Assembly: GCA_017590115.1 (NCBI GenBank)
Contig: JAGGNK010007448.1
Location: 10,729,074 to 10,793,073, forward strand
Direction of reading: 5' to 3'
DNA length: 64,000 nt
Source: Montifringilla adamsi
Lineage: Eukaryota; Chordata; Aves; Passeriformes; Passeridae
Shown: piece by piece, positions 36,367 through 48,239 of the stretch
Position numbering within the stretch: position 1 is the first letter of the stretch
Layout of the letters: each line of letters begins with the position of its first letter
Made by a program: the position numbers and the translations under genes
Notes under the pieces: model-generated
Told to the model about the DNA's origin: nothing
The model's input: the letters and a program-made list of their open reading frames with translations, nothing else
The model's database searches: none

Positions 36367-36392
36367 TGTTCATATCCACAGGGATATGAACA
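36367..36392. other. Perfect 11-bp inverted repeat (hairpin)
   Basis: TGTTCATATCC at 36367-36377 is followed by the 4-base loop ACAG and the exact reverse complement GGATATGAACA at 36382-36392. A perfect 11-bp arm with a tetraloop is uncommon by chance. It could be a palindromic binding site or an RNA stem. No run of T follows, and transcription here is unknown. Confidence 0.6.
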
Positions 36393-38949
36393 TCGAAAAT
36401 CACACTTTGACGTTCTCAATACGGTCTTTCAGTTCTCTCTTTGTTGTCCCTTTCACCCAGGTTGGAAGGATGCTCCGATTTGTAGTAAATGTGACTGTTT
36501 GGGCACGCGTGTGTCGCATAAACTATCTATTCCTGGGGAACATCTTTCCCCGTCCATTACGCAAATACTGGACTTCAGAAATACCCAGAGAATCCCTGCG
36601 GAAAGACCAAAGCCAAAACTGGTCTAGGAACGGGGACCCCGCTCCATCGCCCTCTGACTCTTTTCCCCGTTTCCACACGCAGAGCCCCGAGACACAAAAA
36701 CGTCTCGATTAAGGCAGAATCGGTCACCGCGACTCCAACGAAAAACATGCGGGTTCCTCGTTTTGAGATGAGCAGTCTGTGTTGCAGGGAGGGGTGTCAC
36801 GGACCCGTGTCCCTGACTAACTGAGGCTGAGGGTGAAAGTGCTTATTGTCCATGATAACTTTTCAGCCGTAGGATCAGAGGTGCTCTTCCAGGAGAAGAC
36901 CTTGGGAAAAGGATTCCTCAACAATTCGATGCCACATCTCAGTTTACATACATTTACGTCTAGAGATAAATAGAAAATAGGAAGCAGTAAGCTGGGTTTA
37001 TTGATAATGAGGGGAAAAATGAGCCGTGTTCCTCCACGGCCGCCGGCAGGAGCGCGGGCAGCGGCCGCGGCAGGGTGAGGGCAGTCCTGCGGTCCCGGAG
37101 CGCCCCGAGAACCGCTCCAGGTTCCTGGCATGCCAGGTAACTCAGACATGCAAGAAAAGGAGAGAGGACAAGGCAACGCCGCCAGAAGAGCCTGCAGCCT
37201 CATGTGCGTCTTCCGAGCGATCAGCTGGCAGCAGGTGAGGAATCCCATGCTGGGAATTGCATCACGCACCGCTCGGCGCGACGAGCTGCCAGGCGCGAGG
37301 TGCTGGAGAGCAGGAGGGTCTGAGGGGAGCAGCTCCCGGGACTGGGATCCACTTGGGGAGTAGGAGGGACGGCCTCCCCCGACTCCCCTTAGCCTCTCTC
37401 GGGGTTTGCTCAGCGCTATCCCCGCTTTCTGCGCGGCACGCAGGCTGCAGCGTTCTGCTTCTCTCTTGAACCGTGTGTGTTTCGAGTCCCGAAGCAAATC
37501 CTTCCACCCCTGCATTCCTTAATGACAGCACAATAATCGCTAATACAAACCAGAGCGGAGCGCTCCGCTCAGGGCAGCGCTGCTTACTGATATTTCGCGT
37601 TGTAAGTGATCGTTTTCTACTGACAAAGGCAGCTCCGGAGAGCCTCAGCAGCCGCTGCAACGCCGTCACCCCTGACTGCAGCTCCCGCTGCTCATATCTT
37701 TACGTAAAAGCGACGTCGTCTGCAGGCAGAGTCCACTCCTCTCTCCTCTTCTCCTCTTCCTCCCCAACGCGTTTTTTCATGTCTCTTTTCAAGGAGAGCC
37801 GGGGCAGCGGCGCTGCGTAGGCGCGCAAAGGGCGCGGTGGCGAAGCGGGGTCTGCGTGGAGCTGCCTGGCCCACGTCTCCATTGGCCCCACGCGGAGCTC
37901 TGGGCGGCCCCGGTGGGACAAGGAGAGCGGCTCGGCGCGGTCGCGGCCCGTGCTCCCCTCTGCACGGCGGGGGGAAACATTGGTTATAACGGAGAGGCCT
38001 CCCAGAACAAAAAGGAAACGATTTCTCGTTGTTGTTATATTTTTCCCCCTGAAAATCGAGCTGTATTTAGGTTCCTCGATTAAACCTACAGAAACGATCC
38101 CGTAGCGCCTCGGAAAAGCAGAGGAGCCGCCAGCTCCCTCCTCCTCAGAGGAGCTGACCCTCTGACGGGAGCCCGCTTCCCTGCGGCGAGCGGTCCCAGC
38201 CGAGTGGGCGCTATCGCCTCCGCCCGGCCCGACGGCTCCCAGCGCCACTCGGCACGGGCAGCCCTCTTGCACCGGGAGCCCTGGATACAGCTCGGGGGGC
38301 GGCGGGTCCCGCGGGTGCCGGGATCCTGCCGGCCAGCCCGGCGCAGCTGCCGAACCGGCGGAGCGGCTCCCGCCCCGTTCTCGACGCCGCCCGGCCGGCG
38401 CCGAGCGCTCGCCGTGCCCCGCGGACAGCCCTGGCCCGGTGCCCCCGCCCGGGCTACTCCACGCACCTGGCAATTCTCGGGAGAAAAAGCAGAAGATTGG
38501 GGTGGCCTCGTCCTTTCCCGTCCCACTGCCCCGCTCATGCCAGCTCAGGAGACGCGGCTGTTCGAGCGTGTCCCTGCGGGAGCGTGTCCCGCGACAGGGA
38601 CATCCCCGGACAGGCAGCGCCCGGACCGGGTCGCTGGTCTCTCAGCCCTCGCCCGCTCTCTGGGGCACCTGCCGAGTGTCTGTGCGGGGAAGGCCACCGG
38701 TGCGGGCAGGGCATCTGCCTCGCCGTCCCAGCCCGCTCCCCGGAGCGGAGGGGCACCGCCAGACCCCCGGAAGCGCCTCGGAGGCTGCCGAGCCCCGCGG
38801 CCGCGGAGGGACCCCGAGGGCCCTGGCGGGCAGCACGGGTGGGGGGCGCCGCGGCCCCCATCCCGCTGCGGCCGGCGGGGCCGGTGCAGAGGCTAGGCAC
38901 ATGAAAGGCTGCGCTCGCAGGCGTTCCCTGCTCCGTCAGGTCCTGCCGT

Positions 38950-38950
<1 letters not shown>

Positions 38951-38987
<37 letters not shown>

Positions 38988-39034
38988 CCCTCATATCTGC
39001 TCTCAAAGCATTTCCAGCCCCCCCCCCCCCCCCC
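38951..39034. repeat. Poly-C tracts, 46 nt and 17 nt
   Basis: A run of 46 consecutive C lies at 38951-38996 and a second of 17 C at 39018-39034. The minus strand is poly-G and could form G-quadruplexes; the plus strand could form an i-motif. The true length is uncertain because long C homopolymers are read and assembled poorly. Confidence 0.9.
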
Positions 39035-39849
39035 AGCCCCCCCGGGTGCACATGTCAGAGTTCACAGACCTGGCTGCTGCCTTTTACAACACTGGGCTGT
39101 AAAAGAGCGGATATTAAACCCGTATAATGGATCCAGCTCCAAGGAGAGGTAGAATTTCCCAGTGAAACGAAGGTATTTGCCCTGAACTGCGAAAGGACCC
39201 CTCCCACACCCCCTGGGATGGGAAACCCGCAGAGCCGTCAGAGACCGGCGGTAAACTCTGCCCCCAGCCTCGCACCTGGCATCGGTCGCCGCGGGGGCAC
39301 ATGTGCGCGACACGCTGCTGCCAGCCGGGCTCGTCACGCCCGCCCCATCGGGTCCCTGCCCCCGGCGAGCTGCCGGAGAGAGCGCTTGCGTTCGGTGCTA
39401 CCCGGCCCCGAGCCCGGCGGCCGCCGCTGCTGGCCCGGGGCCGCCGCCGCTGGCCCGGCCCGTTGGGTCCTTGCGGCTCAGGGCGGGTGAGGACAGGGCT
39501 GAGCCAGTAACACGGCCCGCGCTAGAGCTATGCGAGCGGGCAGAGAGAGCCGGGGGCCCGATGAGGCTGAGGAGCAGCCCTTTCGGGTCGTGCCCGGCGC
39601 CGGGTTAGTCGCGGGCACAGCACGGAGCCGCCGGTCGCCGCAGGAGGGGCCGGGTGGCGGAGTCGCTCCGCGTCGGAGCAGCGCGACCGCGCCAGGCCTT
39701 AGAGCCGAGCCCGGCCCTGCGGCTCCGCGGGGCGGGCGGGGGGCTCGAGCCCTCCACGCCATGAGGCCACCAGGACGGGCGCTCCACCGGCGGAGGGAAT
39801 GCGGAGCCCGAGCTTGTCTGCCGCGCTGCCCTCAAAAATCCACTTAGGG

Positions 39850-39910
39850 AAGATGAAGGCGCATGCAAATGCGTGGCGCCTCCTCGCCTGTGCCTTTAAT
39901 CATGGTAAAT
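39850..39910. promoter_or_regulatory. Octamer motif in the CpG domain
   Basis: A perfect POU octamer ATGCAAAT lies at 39863-39870, within GCATGCAAATGCGTGG. TTTAATCATGG follows about 30 bp later. It sits 3.8 kb upstream of the LMX1B start. A single octamer is weak evidence; the role is inferred. Confidence 0.25.
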
Positions 39911-40079
39911 TGGCTCCCGTTCCTCCAGGCCCCCCGAAAAGGCACACGGCGGCACCGCACCGCGGCGGGGTTAGGACAGCGCTGCGCAGCACCGCCGCTC
40001 CCTGGGGCTTTCCGGCTCCTCGGCGCGGCACCGACGCCCAGCCTGACCCGCCTCGCTCAGCAATTTTCCTACCCAAATG

Positions 40080-40480
40080 CTGTCGTGACGGGAACAGAGA
40101 GCAGAGATAGATAGCATCAAGCGGCCTATATCAAAGAGGTCCTGCTTAATTAAAATACCGGCTCCGTGCTCGCCGCTTTTCACGCGGCGCGGCCTCCGAC
40201 CGCATTCTGCCGGATACCGCCGGCACCACCTCCCCTATCGGCCATCCTGGTTGGCCCCGTCCCTGATCGCTGGCCCTGTCACCTGCTCCGTGAGGCCGCC
40301 GGGCGAGCAGGGTCGTCTCCCTGGGCCGCGGAACAGCCGCTCGTCAGACGGGCCGGTTCCGGTGGGGCTGCTGCGAGGCACGGGGAGGCTCCGCGTGGTT
40401 CACGGAACATTTGTTTGCATTACTGAGCAACAGTCCGATAATTTATTGTTATTGTTATTAGTAACTACACTTAGTAGCTC
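40080..40480. promoter_or_regulatory. Candidate element: TCF, homeodomain, FOX and SOX motifs
   Basis: Within the CpG domain are two AT-rich islands. The first has ATCAAAG (TCF/LEF type) at 40130-40136 and TTAATTAA at 40146-40153. The second has TGTTTGC (forkhead type) at 40412-40418 and two ATTGTT SOX-type sites back to back at 40445-40456. WNT input would fit LMX1B biology (WNT7A in limb, WNT1 in midbrain). The link is inferred. Confidence 0.33.
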
Positions 40481-41148
40481 GTTCACATCCATCCTTCCGA
40501 GGGGGGAGCGAGGGCTGGATCAGTCACCGTCGTGCGCCGCCGCCGCCGGCTGCTCCTCTCGGGCCAGGGCCGTTCCGCTAGGGCTACCGAGCCAAATCGG
40601 CCCTGTCCTGGGACTGTCCGCACGTCGGCGGCCGGGGGAGAGGCCCGGCGACGTGGAAGCACAGGGCGGCGGGCGCCGCCGCCGAGGGCTCGGTCGGAGC
40701 TGCGGGCTTGTAGAGCCAGGCTGGGGAGCACCCTGTTGTGGGAAGCTCCGTGGACAACCGGCAGCGAGGCAGCCCTAGGGGCGGCCGCCGGTCTCCGTGC
40801 CGGTGCCGAAGCTAGGCAGCTGTCCGCCGTGCCGGCAGCCTGGTGCCCCGGCTCCCCGAACGCTCCCGCCACCGGCGTTTTTCTGTGCACCGGCGTCGGC
40901 CGCTGGCCAGCGGGGAAGGCCGGGGCTCCGCAGGGGAGCGAGTTGCAGAGTCCGGCTGTGGGTGGAGAAAAACAGGACACAGTAAGCCGCTGGCACGCGG
41001 CTGCCCAGGGCCTCCCCCCACGCCCCGCTGCCGCGGTGCCGCAAAGCCGGGGCCACCGGCCGCGTCCCGCTAGACTGGAGGCCTGTCCGCCCGTCCAGGG
41101 GTGGGAAGCGCCGCCGTCTCCGGGCTGCGCAGCAGCCGGTGCGGTGAG

Positions 41149-41205
41149 CCCCGCTCGCCCCGCTCGCCCCGGCCCCGCTCGCCCCGGCTGACCCCGGCCC
41201 GCCGA
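41149..41205. repeat. Short GC-rich CCCCGCTCG repeat
   Basis: A few imperfect 9-15 bp units of CCCCGCTCG and CCCCGGC are present within the CpG domain. No further feature is seen. Confidence 0.7.
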
Positions 41206-41769
41206 GCCTCGGGTCAGCCCGGCCCGGCCCCGTGGAGCAGCGCCCGCCGCACCGCCGGCCCGCACCGACCCTGCACCCCACTGGTCGTGCCCACCTCAGC
41301 AGGGGAGCGGCCGGTGCCCGTCGGTGCTGGGGAAAGCACGCGTCCGGGCAGCCGGGAATGTGCGCGGGCAGGCTGCACGGACGCCCGCGCATCCACCGCA
41401 CCGCACGCTTTGGCGGAGAAAGCCCGGCGCCCCCTTCCCTCGTGCGGAGACGGCCGTGGCCCTCCCGGGCTCCGCGCGTTTCTGTCCCGCTCACGACTGC
41501 GCTCCCGCGGCGCCGGGTGCGTGCTGCGCACCGGCGGGACCGACGGGCCGGGAGCCGGGACGGGGCGGCGCGGCCCCGCGGCCCGGGAGGGAGTCGGTGC
41601 AGCGGGCTCGGCCGTTGTTAGCAATCCCGATGGTTCCTTCCTCCTGCCTCGCTTGGGAAGGATTGGGACCGGCTTTCTTGTTCGACTCTCAAATTTAACT
41701 CAAAACAAAGAGATTTGCCTTGCAAATAAAAGGACAATTCGAAGGAAGCCGCGGGGAGGTGGGGCTACT

Positions 41770-42720
41770 TAGTCTGGTTAGGGTTTATTTCTGTGATGGT
41801 TTTGCGCGTGGGTGTTTTAATTGCATTTCGTTTTTCGTTAAAAGCATTATATAAACCTATATAACACCTCATCGAATTGTTCTCGGGGCAGGAACGGGGA
41901 TAACAATTTCCCGGCGCAGTGCTCGTATACACACACGGAGAGAAGCAACAAACCTTTAGTGCGATATTTGCGAGTAAAAGCCCACGAACAAAGCTGGAAT
42001 TACTGCTGCGGGTGCAGGGCTGGGGGCTTTCGCTCTGCTTCCCGGTCCCGCTGCTCAGCGCTGCCTTTTCGTTGGGTTTTGAGGAGGTTTTTTTTTTTTT
42101 TTTCTCGTTCTTTTATAGCCAGAATTTATGAAAACTCCTGAGGAAACAGGGGCTTTAATTTTCCACGCAGTTGTAGAAGATAATTTCATGGAAGCCCTGT
42201 GTGATGGAGAACTCCAAATCCTTACGCGAAAATAGGAAGGGGACATAAAAAATTAATGTACACGAGCAGCTTTTGCGCCACTGATTGAACTGTGAAATCT
42301 TAGCAGCCTTTATCTTGATCTCAGAATTAAATAATCATATATTATTTTTTCAGCATTAACGACAAAGATTTTCCGATTTCTACCGTCCAGAATAAAAACA
42401 AATAGGCTCTATTCCTGAAAACCTTTTCCAAAATAATTTACTCAAACACAGTGACAAATTTCTTTCAAATAATTTTTTCGTGCGAAAACGGCATAAAAAG
42501 AAGTTTTATCTTAAGACAAATCTTAAGACAAAATAGAAGCATAAAGTAATTCAAGTTAACACTCGTCCTGCTTATTAAGTATCAATATTTTGGGAGCATT
42601 ACAAAATATACTCCTTCTTTTGACAGGGTCGTGGCATATCACAGATCACATTAAGAATCTCCGCAAATAATCTTTCCTGGATTTTCATTTCCTAATTTTT
42701 AGATTTTTAACGGTATCGGG
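41770..42720. other. AT-rich window inside the CpG domain
   Basis: About 950 bp of AT-rich DNA lie between CpG-rich blocks, 1-2 kb upstream of the LMX1B start. There is a 15-nt T run near 42088-42103 and AATAATCATATATTATT near 42330. Only short open frames cross it. The abrupt composition change and lack of repeats suggest a retained regulatory block, but no specific site is convincing. Confidence 0.35.
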
Positions 42721-43049
42721 GGAGGAAAAAAGCAAACAAAGACAGAAACAAAAACGAACAAACAAAACAAGCACGCAAGGGGAGCCGGCAGCGCGGGGTC
42801 CGGCGCTCCACGCAGGATCGCTTTCCCGTCGGTTTTCTCCTCAGAGGGAATCCCGGCGCGGGGAGCGCGGGCTGTCCCGCACCGCACCGAGCCCCGCGCG
42901 TTCCAGAGCGCCGGCGACCAACCCGAGCGGGCAGCGCTGCCGGGAGCGGGCACGGGCTCCGCCGCCGCGCAAGCACCGCAGCCCCCGGGCCGCGGCTCCG
43001 CCCGGGCGCCGCCGCGCTTCAGGGGCCGCGGGGGCCCGGCGGGGCCAGG

Positions 43050-43640
43050 GCACTATTTGACGTCGAGGAGACGGATCACCGCGGCGCAGCGATACGCCGC
43101 GCACCAATGGAGTTCAAATGTCAGCAAGTTTGAGGAGGGGTGAGGCGCCGGGGGGTGTGTTCCTCCGCCGCGGCCCCTGCTCTAAACGGCGCGGCTCCTC
43201 GGGCCGCCGCACGGCTCAGGGGCTGGGAGCGCCGGGAGCCCCGTGCCCCGCCCGGCCCGCCGCGCCCGCGCTCCGCCCGGCACGNNNNNNNNNNNNNNNN
43301 NNNNNNNNNNNCGCTCCGCCCGGCACGGCCCGCCCCGGGAGGGCCCTCCGCGCCAAGCAGGGCGTGGGTCCGGCGCTGCCGGCGAGCAGGTGACACCGCG
43401 GCTGCCCGGCGCCGTGTGCGCGGCATGTGCGCGCCCGTGTAGCGGGGCGGCCCCATGGGCGGCGGCGCCGGCTCCTGCCTCTGCCCCCCGTCTCTGGAAG
43501 CTCGGGCAGGAAACGCTCCTCATGTCTTCCAGATAAAAATAAAAGCGACTCCTTCCTCCCGGCCGCAGAGTGTCCCCGCGCCCGGCCCGACGCGGGGCTG
43601 AGCCGGCCCCGCCGCCCGGCAGCGCCTCGCGCCGCCGCTC
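43050..43640 (+). promoter_or_regulatory. LMX1B: LMX1B promoter and 5'UTR region
   Basis: Upstream of the start codon are a CRE-like site TGACGTCG at 43058-43065, a CCAAT box at 43104-43108, many GC boxes and a TATA-like ATAAAAATAAAAG at 43533-43545. If the TATA-like box is used, transcription would start near 43565, giving a 5'UTR of about 75 nt. If transcription starts further up, ATGs at 43455 and 43522 would open upstream frames; the second is only four codons (MSSR). A 27-N gap interrupts the region. The start site is not shown by the sequence itself. Confidence 0.5.
43285..43311. other. Assembly gap (27 N) flanked by identical 16-bp ends
   Basis: The 16 bases before the gap (43269-43284, CGCTCCGCCCGGCACG) are identical to the 16 bases just after it (43312-43327). 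This is what two overlapping contig ends look like when they were not merged. The real gap may be zero, with one copy to be removed. Conceptual translations across it are meaningless. Confidence 0.9.
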
Positions 43641-43779
43641 ATGGACATCGCGACGGGTCCCGAGTCCTTGGAGAGGTGCTTCCCGCGGGGCCCACCGGAC
43701 TGCGCCAAGATGCTGGACGGCATTAAAATGGAAGACCACCCCCTGCGCTCGGGGCCGGCCACGCTGGGAGTGCTGCTGG
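43641..43779 (+). CDS. LMX1B: LMX1B exon 1 coding part (LIM homeobox transcription factor 1 beta, N-terminus)
   Basis: This encodes residues 1-46 and the first base of codon 47. The peptide begins [17 protein letters not shown] and ends ATLGVLLG, a near-exact match to vertebrate LMX1B; one local difference is PPDC where I recall QTDC in human. The exon ends at a GTGAGT donor (from 43780) in phase 1 and joins exon 2 to give GSEC. This N-terminal tail precedes the LIM domains and has no domain of its own. The context of ATG 43641 is poor at -3 (C) but has G at +4. Met24 (ATG at 43710, start of MLDGIKM) has A at -3, and a shorter product from that Met has been used in the literature, so leaky scanning is possible. 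LMX1A is excluded because its N-terminus differs. The protein is a nuclear activator that sets dorsal limb identity and acts in podocytes, the isthmus and monoaminergic neurons. Confidence 0.97.
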
Positions 43780-44293
<514 letters not shown>

Positions 44294-44559
44294 TAAGGGC
44301 GCGGGGGGCGGCGGGGGTCCCGCCGGGGCGGCCCGGCCCGGCCCGGCTCGGCCCGGGACTGAGCTGCCGCCCGCGCCAGGCAGCGCTGAGCTCGGCCACG
44401 GCCCGGCCCCGCCGCTGCCCGCGCTCTCTCTTATTCCGGCTTTATCCCCAAATGTCAGGCGCTGTCGGGAGCGGCCCCCGCCGCGCCGCGGCCCCGCGCA
44501 GGGACGGAGCCCGGCCCCGCGCCGGGCCGCCCTCCCCTGCAGAAGCCCACTTCATGCTT

Positions 44560-44930
44560 GTCACCTAAATTGAGGATCCTTTTTGTGCCGGGAGGGGGGC
44601 GAACATGGGCATTTCAATCACTAGGACATAATATGGCTCTGCTAGAAGTCTGGCAACAAACAAAGAACAACAACTATTGGTTTGCATCAACTTTTGTCAG
44701 GCATTCAGCAGGCATCCAGAAAGGCCTGAAGTGGCTTAGTGGCAACAATGTGCATTTCATAGCTACAGCATGAAAATCCATCTCCATGGAAACGGGTAGT
44801 AAATGCTAACATGACATGCTGAGTATAAATATTGTGAGGGTTATAACTCTTGTATAAATGGCCCAGATAAATGTCCCCCTGTTTAGGAATCACAACAAAA
44901 CATGTTATTTCATGCTGCAGCCCTCGCTAG
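44560..44930. promoter_or_regulatory. Candidate intronic enhancer next to exon 2
   Basis: Sharply AT-richer, repeat-free DNA follows the CpG island. It contains AACAAACAAAG-type sequence at 44655-44665, TTTGCAT at 44681-44687, AACAATG (SOX type) at 44744-44750, and CCATGGAAAC at 44784-44793, which is like an RFX X-box half. TATAAATATTGTGAGGG follows. Motif density and texture are strongly like a conserved non-coding element. It is the best intronic candidate here along with 57420-57730. Confidence 0.4.
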
Positions 44931-47041
44931 CTCCCAGAGTCCTCCATAGCCCGGGCGCTGTGCATGGGAATAACTCAGGGCTTGCCCGTGGGCTGCCGCC
45001 ATCCCGCCCTTGTGGGGCTGGGGCTGCGGCACCTTTAGGGTTTTCTCGTGCCCGGTTCAAGGAACCCGTCCACAGGCTTTGCCTTTCGTTTCTACACAAA
45101 ATAAACCACCCTGTGGTAGCTGCAGTTGTAGATCGGTGAAACTTCTTTTTCTGTAGGTAGCAACACCTTAGATATTTTTGTTAATTAGTAAAGAATGTCG
45201 AATAGTCTTTAGGTTACCTAAAAAAGCATTATTTGGCAATGTAAATATTTACATTAATTGCAAATAAATGTACTCTCTAAGTTCCCAACTATAGTTTCTG
45301 TAAAATAAAGAATTGTACTTAGTGACCTAAAAAGCAAGATCAGAGACTATTGCTTTGTAAAACAAAAATACTTTTCTGACCGAAAACAGAATTGTTACTG
45401 CCTCAGAACTTCCCGTATTACCAAAAGTGTCCAATTGTAGAGGGGGAAAATGGGGTAACCAGGCTGCCGAGCAATAAAAAGATATCAACATGTTGGCCTT
45501 TGTTGAATCCCAGCACCTAGTGTGACATGACATGGTGCCCTGCTGTGTGTGCCCCCGAGGACTGACAGCGGCTCACGGCAAGGGGAGGGGAGACACGGTA
45601 AATCAAAATTTGTTTTCTCTGAGATTTTATTAGCCCAAAAGAACGAACATGTGAAACTGTGCTGACACGGATTGCGTGCCCTTTCAGAGCTGGAGAAATG
45701 TTCGTTTATGGTAGCTAGAGGATAAAAATAGCTGCGTGTCCGTGCAAGTGGCCCTGGGCTGTGCAGAGGGGCAGCTTCGTCCGTCAGATTGTGGGGAGCG
45801 GAGCCGTGAGCGAGCTGGGAGAGGCAGCTCCGGCAGAGGACAGGACACGGACATGGGAAATGCTTGTGTGCTCAGTGAGAGTGCCTTGGGCTAGTGAGAT
45901 GGAATGGAACCGGCGCGGCGCAAGACAGGCATCAGTAATATCAGATGCTTTTTGTTATCCTGAGTCCTATTTACAAATAACTGGGAAAAAATAAAAAAAA
46001 AAAAAAAAAGAGAGAGAGAGAATAAAGTTTACTTAAATATCTCAGTTCCTGAAATTTGCCTTAAATAGATTTTTCTGTACGTAGTAATGTAATTTAAAAG
46101 GTCAGATTTCTCCAGAACTCCCAGGACTATAATCAAGTGCTGTGTATATATCTTTGGGAAAATGGTGTCTCATCTTTCTAATGAAAGCAAGCTTCTGATG
46201 GGTCAGATATCAGACCTTACACCTTTCCCTGGGTCAGGAATGATCGCTGCCCATCCTTGGATGAGGGCATTTCACATTAGGGGGAAGGGTGAAAACAGTT
46301 TTTCTTTTTCTTTTTGCTTTTTATTTTTTTAAGAAAAATGTTGGCTGTGGGAAGATACTTTTATGCTTGGAATGTTACAGCAAATCCTGGGGGAGGTGGA
46401 TTAGTAGCCCAAGCCCAGTTTGAAGTAGTCAGAGGTGCCTGATAAATGTAATTTATCACAAAAATATCATCAGTATGTCAGTGGGATAAGCTGGACATGT
46501 ATTTTGGTCTCTTTTTAAAGAAAGAATTCAACTTGCATGAGAGCATACTGATGTTTTGAGTTAATGCAAAGTACTTATTTTGCTAAAATTTAGGATTTTG
46601 AGGGTCAGGTGCATTTGATGGCAAGGTTTTTAAGGAAAAAAAAAAAAGAAAAAAAAAACCAAAAAACCAAAAAACAAGCCAGAGCAGTGGCACCAGGGAA
46701 GGCTGGCTTTCACAAGCCCCAGTCAAGCAGAATCTCTTTGATTTTAATTAGAACTTCGCCAAATTGCTGCACTTTTGGAACCTTACACTGTGGTTTTTGT
46801 TTTTTTGTTTTGTTTTGGGGTTTTTTTTTAAAGAAGTTTTCTTTCTGAGAAATTGAAACCTTCAGAATTAATGGATTTTTGCTTTTTGGGTTTTTTTTTT
46901 TCCAAAATAGAAGGCTTGTGGTAGTTGTATTTTGGTTCTTTGCTTAAATGAATTTACTTATTGTATCACTCCTAACAGTGCTTTCTACTACAAAGCATTA
47001 GTATTTATAAATGATACATTTATTTTCCATTTGTGTATTTC

Positions 47042-47072
<31 letters not shown>

Positions 47073-48239
47073 TTTTTTTTTGTGGTTGTGCCTTTCTGGT
47101 TTGTTTTTCTCTCACTGCCCAGTGTTATATAGCGATTTGCCCCAGTTCTTGGTAGTAAAAAAAGATACGTTATGAAAAATAACTGTTCCAGGATACGTAT
47201 TGCATATCTAAGCGCTGCATATAATGTATAGAAAGATCTGTATTCCTGTTTAAGTTCTGGAAATAAAGGCTCTAAAAGAGGTTTTTATTCAGGGGACCAG
47301 GTAGCAAACACCCACAGTCGCTATGTCGTAATTTTTCATTAATGCGTTCTAAGTTTTGCTTGGGGTGAGAGAGAGAAATATTCAGGCTTTTGTTCTTTTT
47401 CGTGTGTCAGGTATTGCTTTAGCATCACTTTTGGATGCTGTTAAGAAGACCCACCATGTATTTCTGTTCCTCGTCTTTGAGTCCTTTCCTGCCGGTGGCT
47501 GGGCTTGGTTTTGCTGTGCAGTGAGCACGGAGCAGCACGTCCCTCGCAGGAAGGAAGGAAAGGAACCCCGAAGCCTCCGTGCTGCGGGGAAGCCTTGCCC
47601 TCTCCAGATTTTGGGAATGCTTTCACGCGAGCGTAGCGCTGAGGCTGATGTTTCTCACTTCAGTTGCGTTTTAGATTCCAAATACAACAAAAGCTTCCCG
47701 TCGGTGAGTGTCGCTGGGTGTTGTGGCTGCTGTTTCTCGCAGAGCACGGGCTGTGGAATGCGGTGCGAGGCACCAAAGCTCCCGGCTTCTGCTGCATGCG
47801 CGGTGGGCAGTCTGCTAACGGCAGGATTCGATGTGTTCCCAGTGTCCCTGTTTTATTTGTAACGGAGGATCTGTTCGGCTCACGGGCGCAGTCGGGCAGC
47901 GCTGTGAGCTCGGCAGAACCGGGCGGATCGGGATCCCTCCGGCCGCCTTCGCCCTGCGCTGCTCCCTGTGTGCGGGTCACTGGGAAGCAGCACAGAAACC
48001 AGGTGAAACTTAGAGACAGGAGTAGCCTAAGCACATGCCCAGGACGTGGAGTAATGATTAAAGTTATGTCATCCACTAAAAATGCTTTTCCAAGTCACTG
48101 GACTACTCTGGCATTTTTTCTGAAAATCCCACCGGCCCTGCACCACCGCTCCCATCAGCCCCATAAAAAAACGCTCTGTACGGTCAGACTTTTGCGGCAC
48201 CTCGGAGCAGTCCCAGAGCGGGAGCACGGAGGAAATGCG
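44931..48239. other. Intron 2, no further gene; A/T homopolymers
   Basis: The DNA is mostly AT-rich. It has A17 followed by (GA)n at 45993-46021, an A-rich run at 46629-46676 and T11-C-T28 at 47042-47081. GC-richer DNA lies at 45740-45920 and 47500-48030. Open frames are short; the longest (47664-48467, 267 codons) runs into the CpG-rich block and is not recognised. No RNA gene is seen. Confidence 0.5.

Larger units (their letters stand above)
33991..37020. other. Gene-free DNA between decamer array and CpG domain
   Basis: This contains a GC-rich margin (34020-34230), a strongly AT-rich part (34240-35450) that includes a candidate element, and a CpG-rich part at 35520-36090. The 36100-36800 part has an unusual mix of AT and CpG and includes a perfect hairpin. 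A (GTTTT)n run lies at 36158-36180. No coding exon is recognised. Confidence 0.5.

Noticed and set aside
36817..41772. Many frames of 200-260 codons on both strands in the CpG domain
   Set aside because: Stop codons are rare in CpG-rich DNA. The frames overlap each other in several phases and none resembles a known protein or has matched splice sites.
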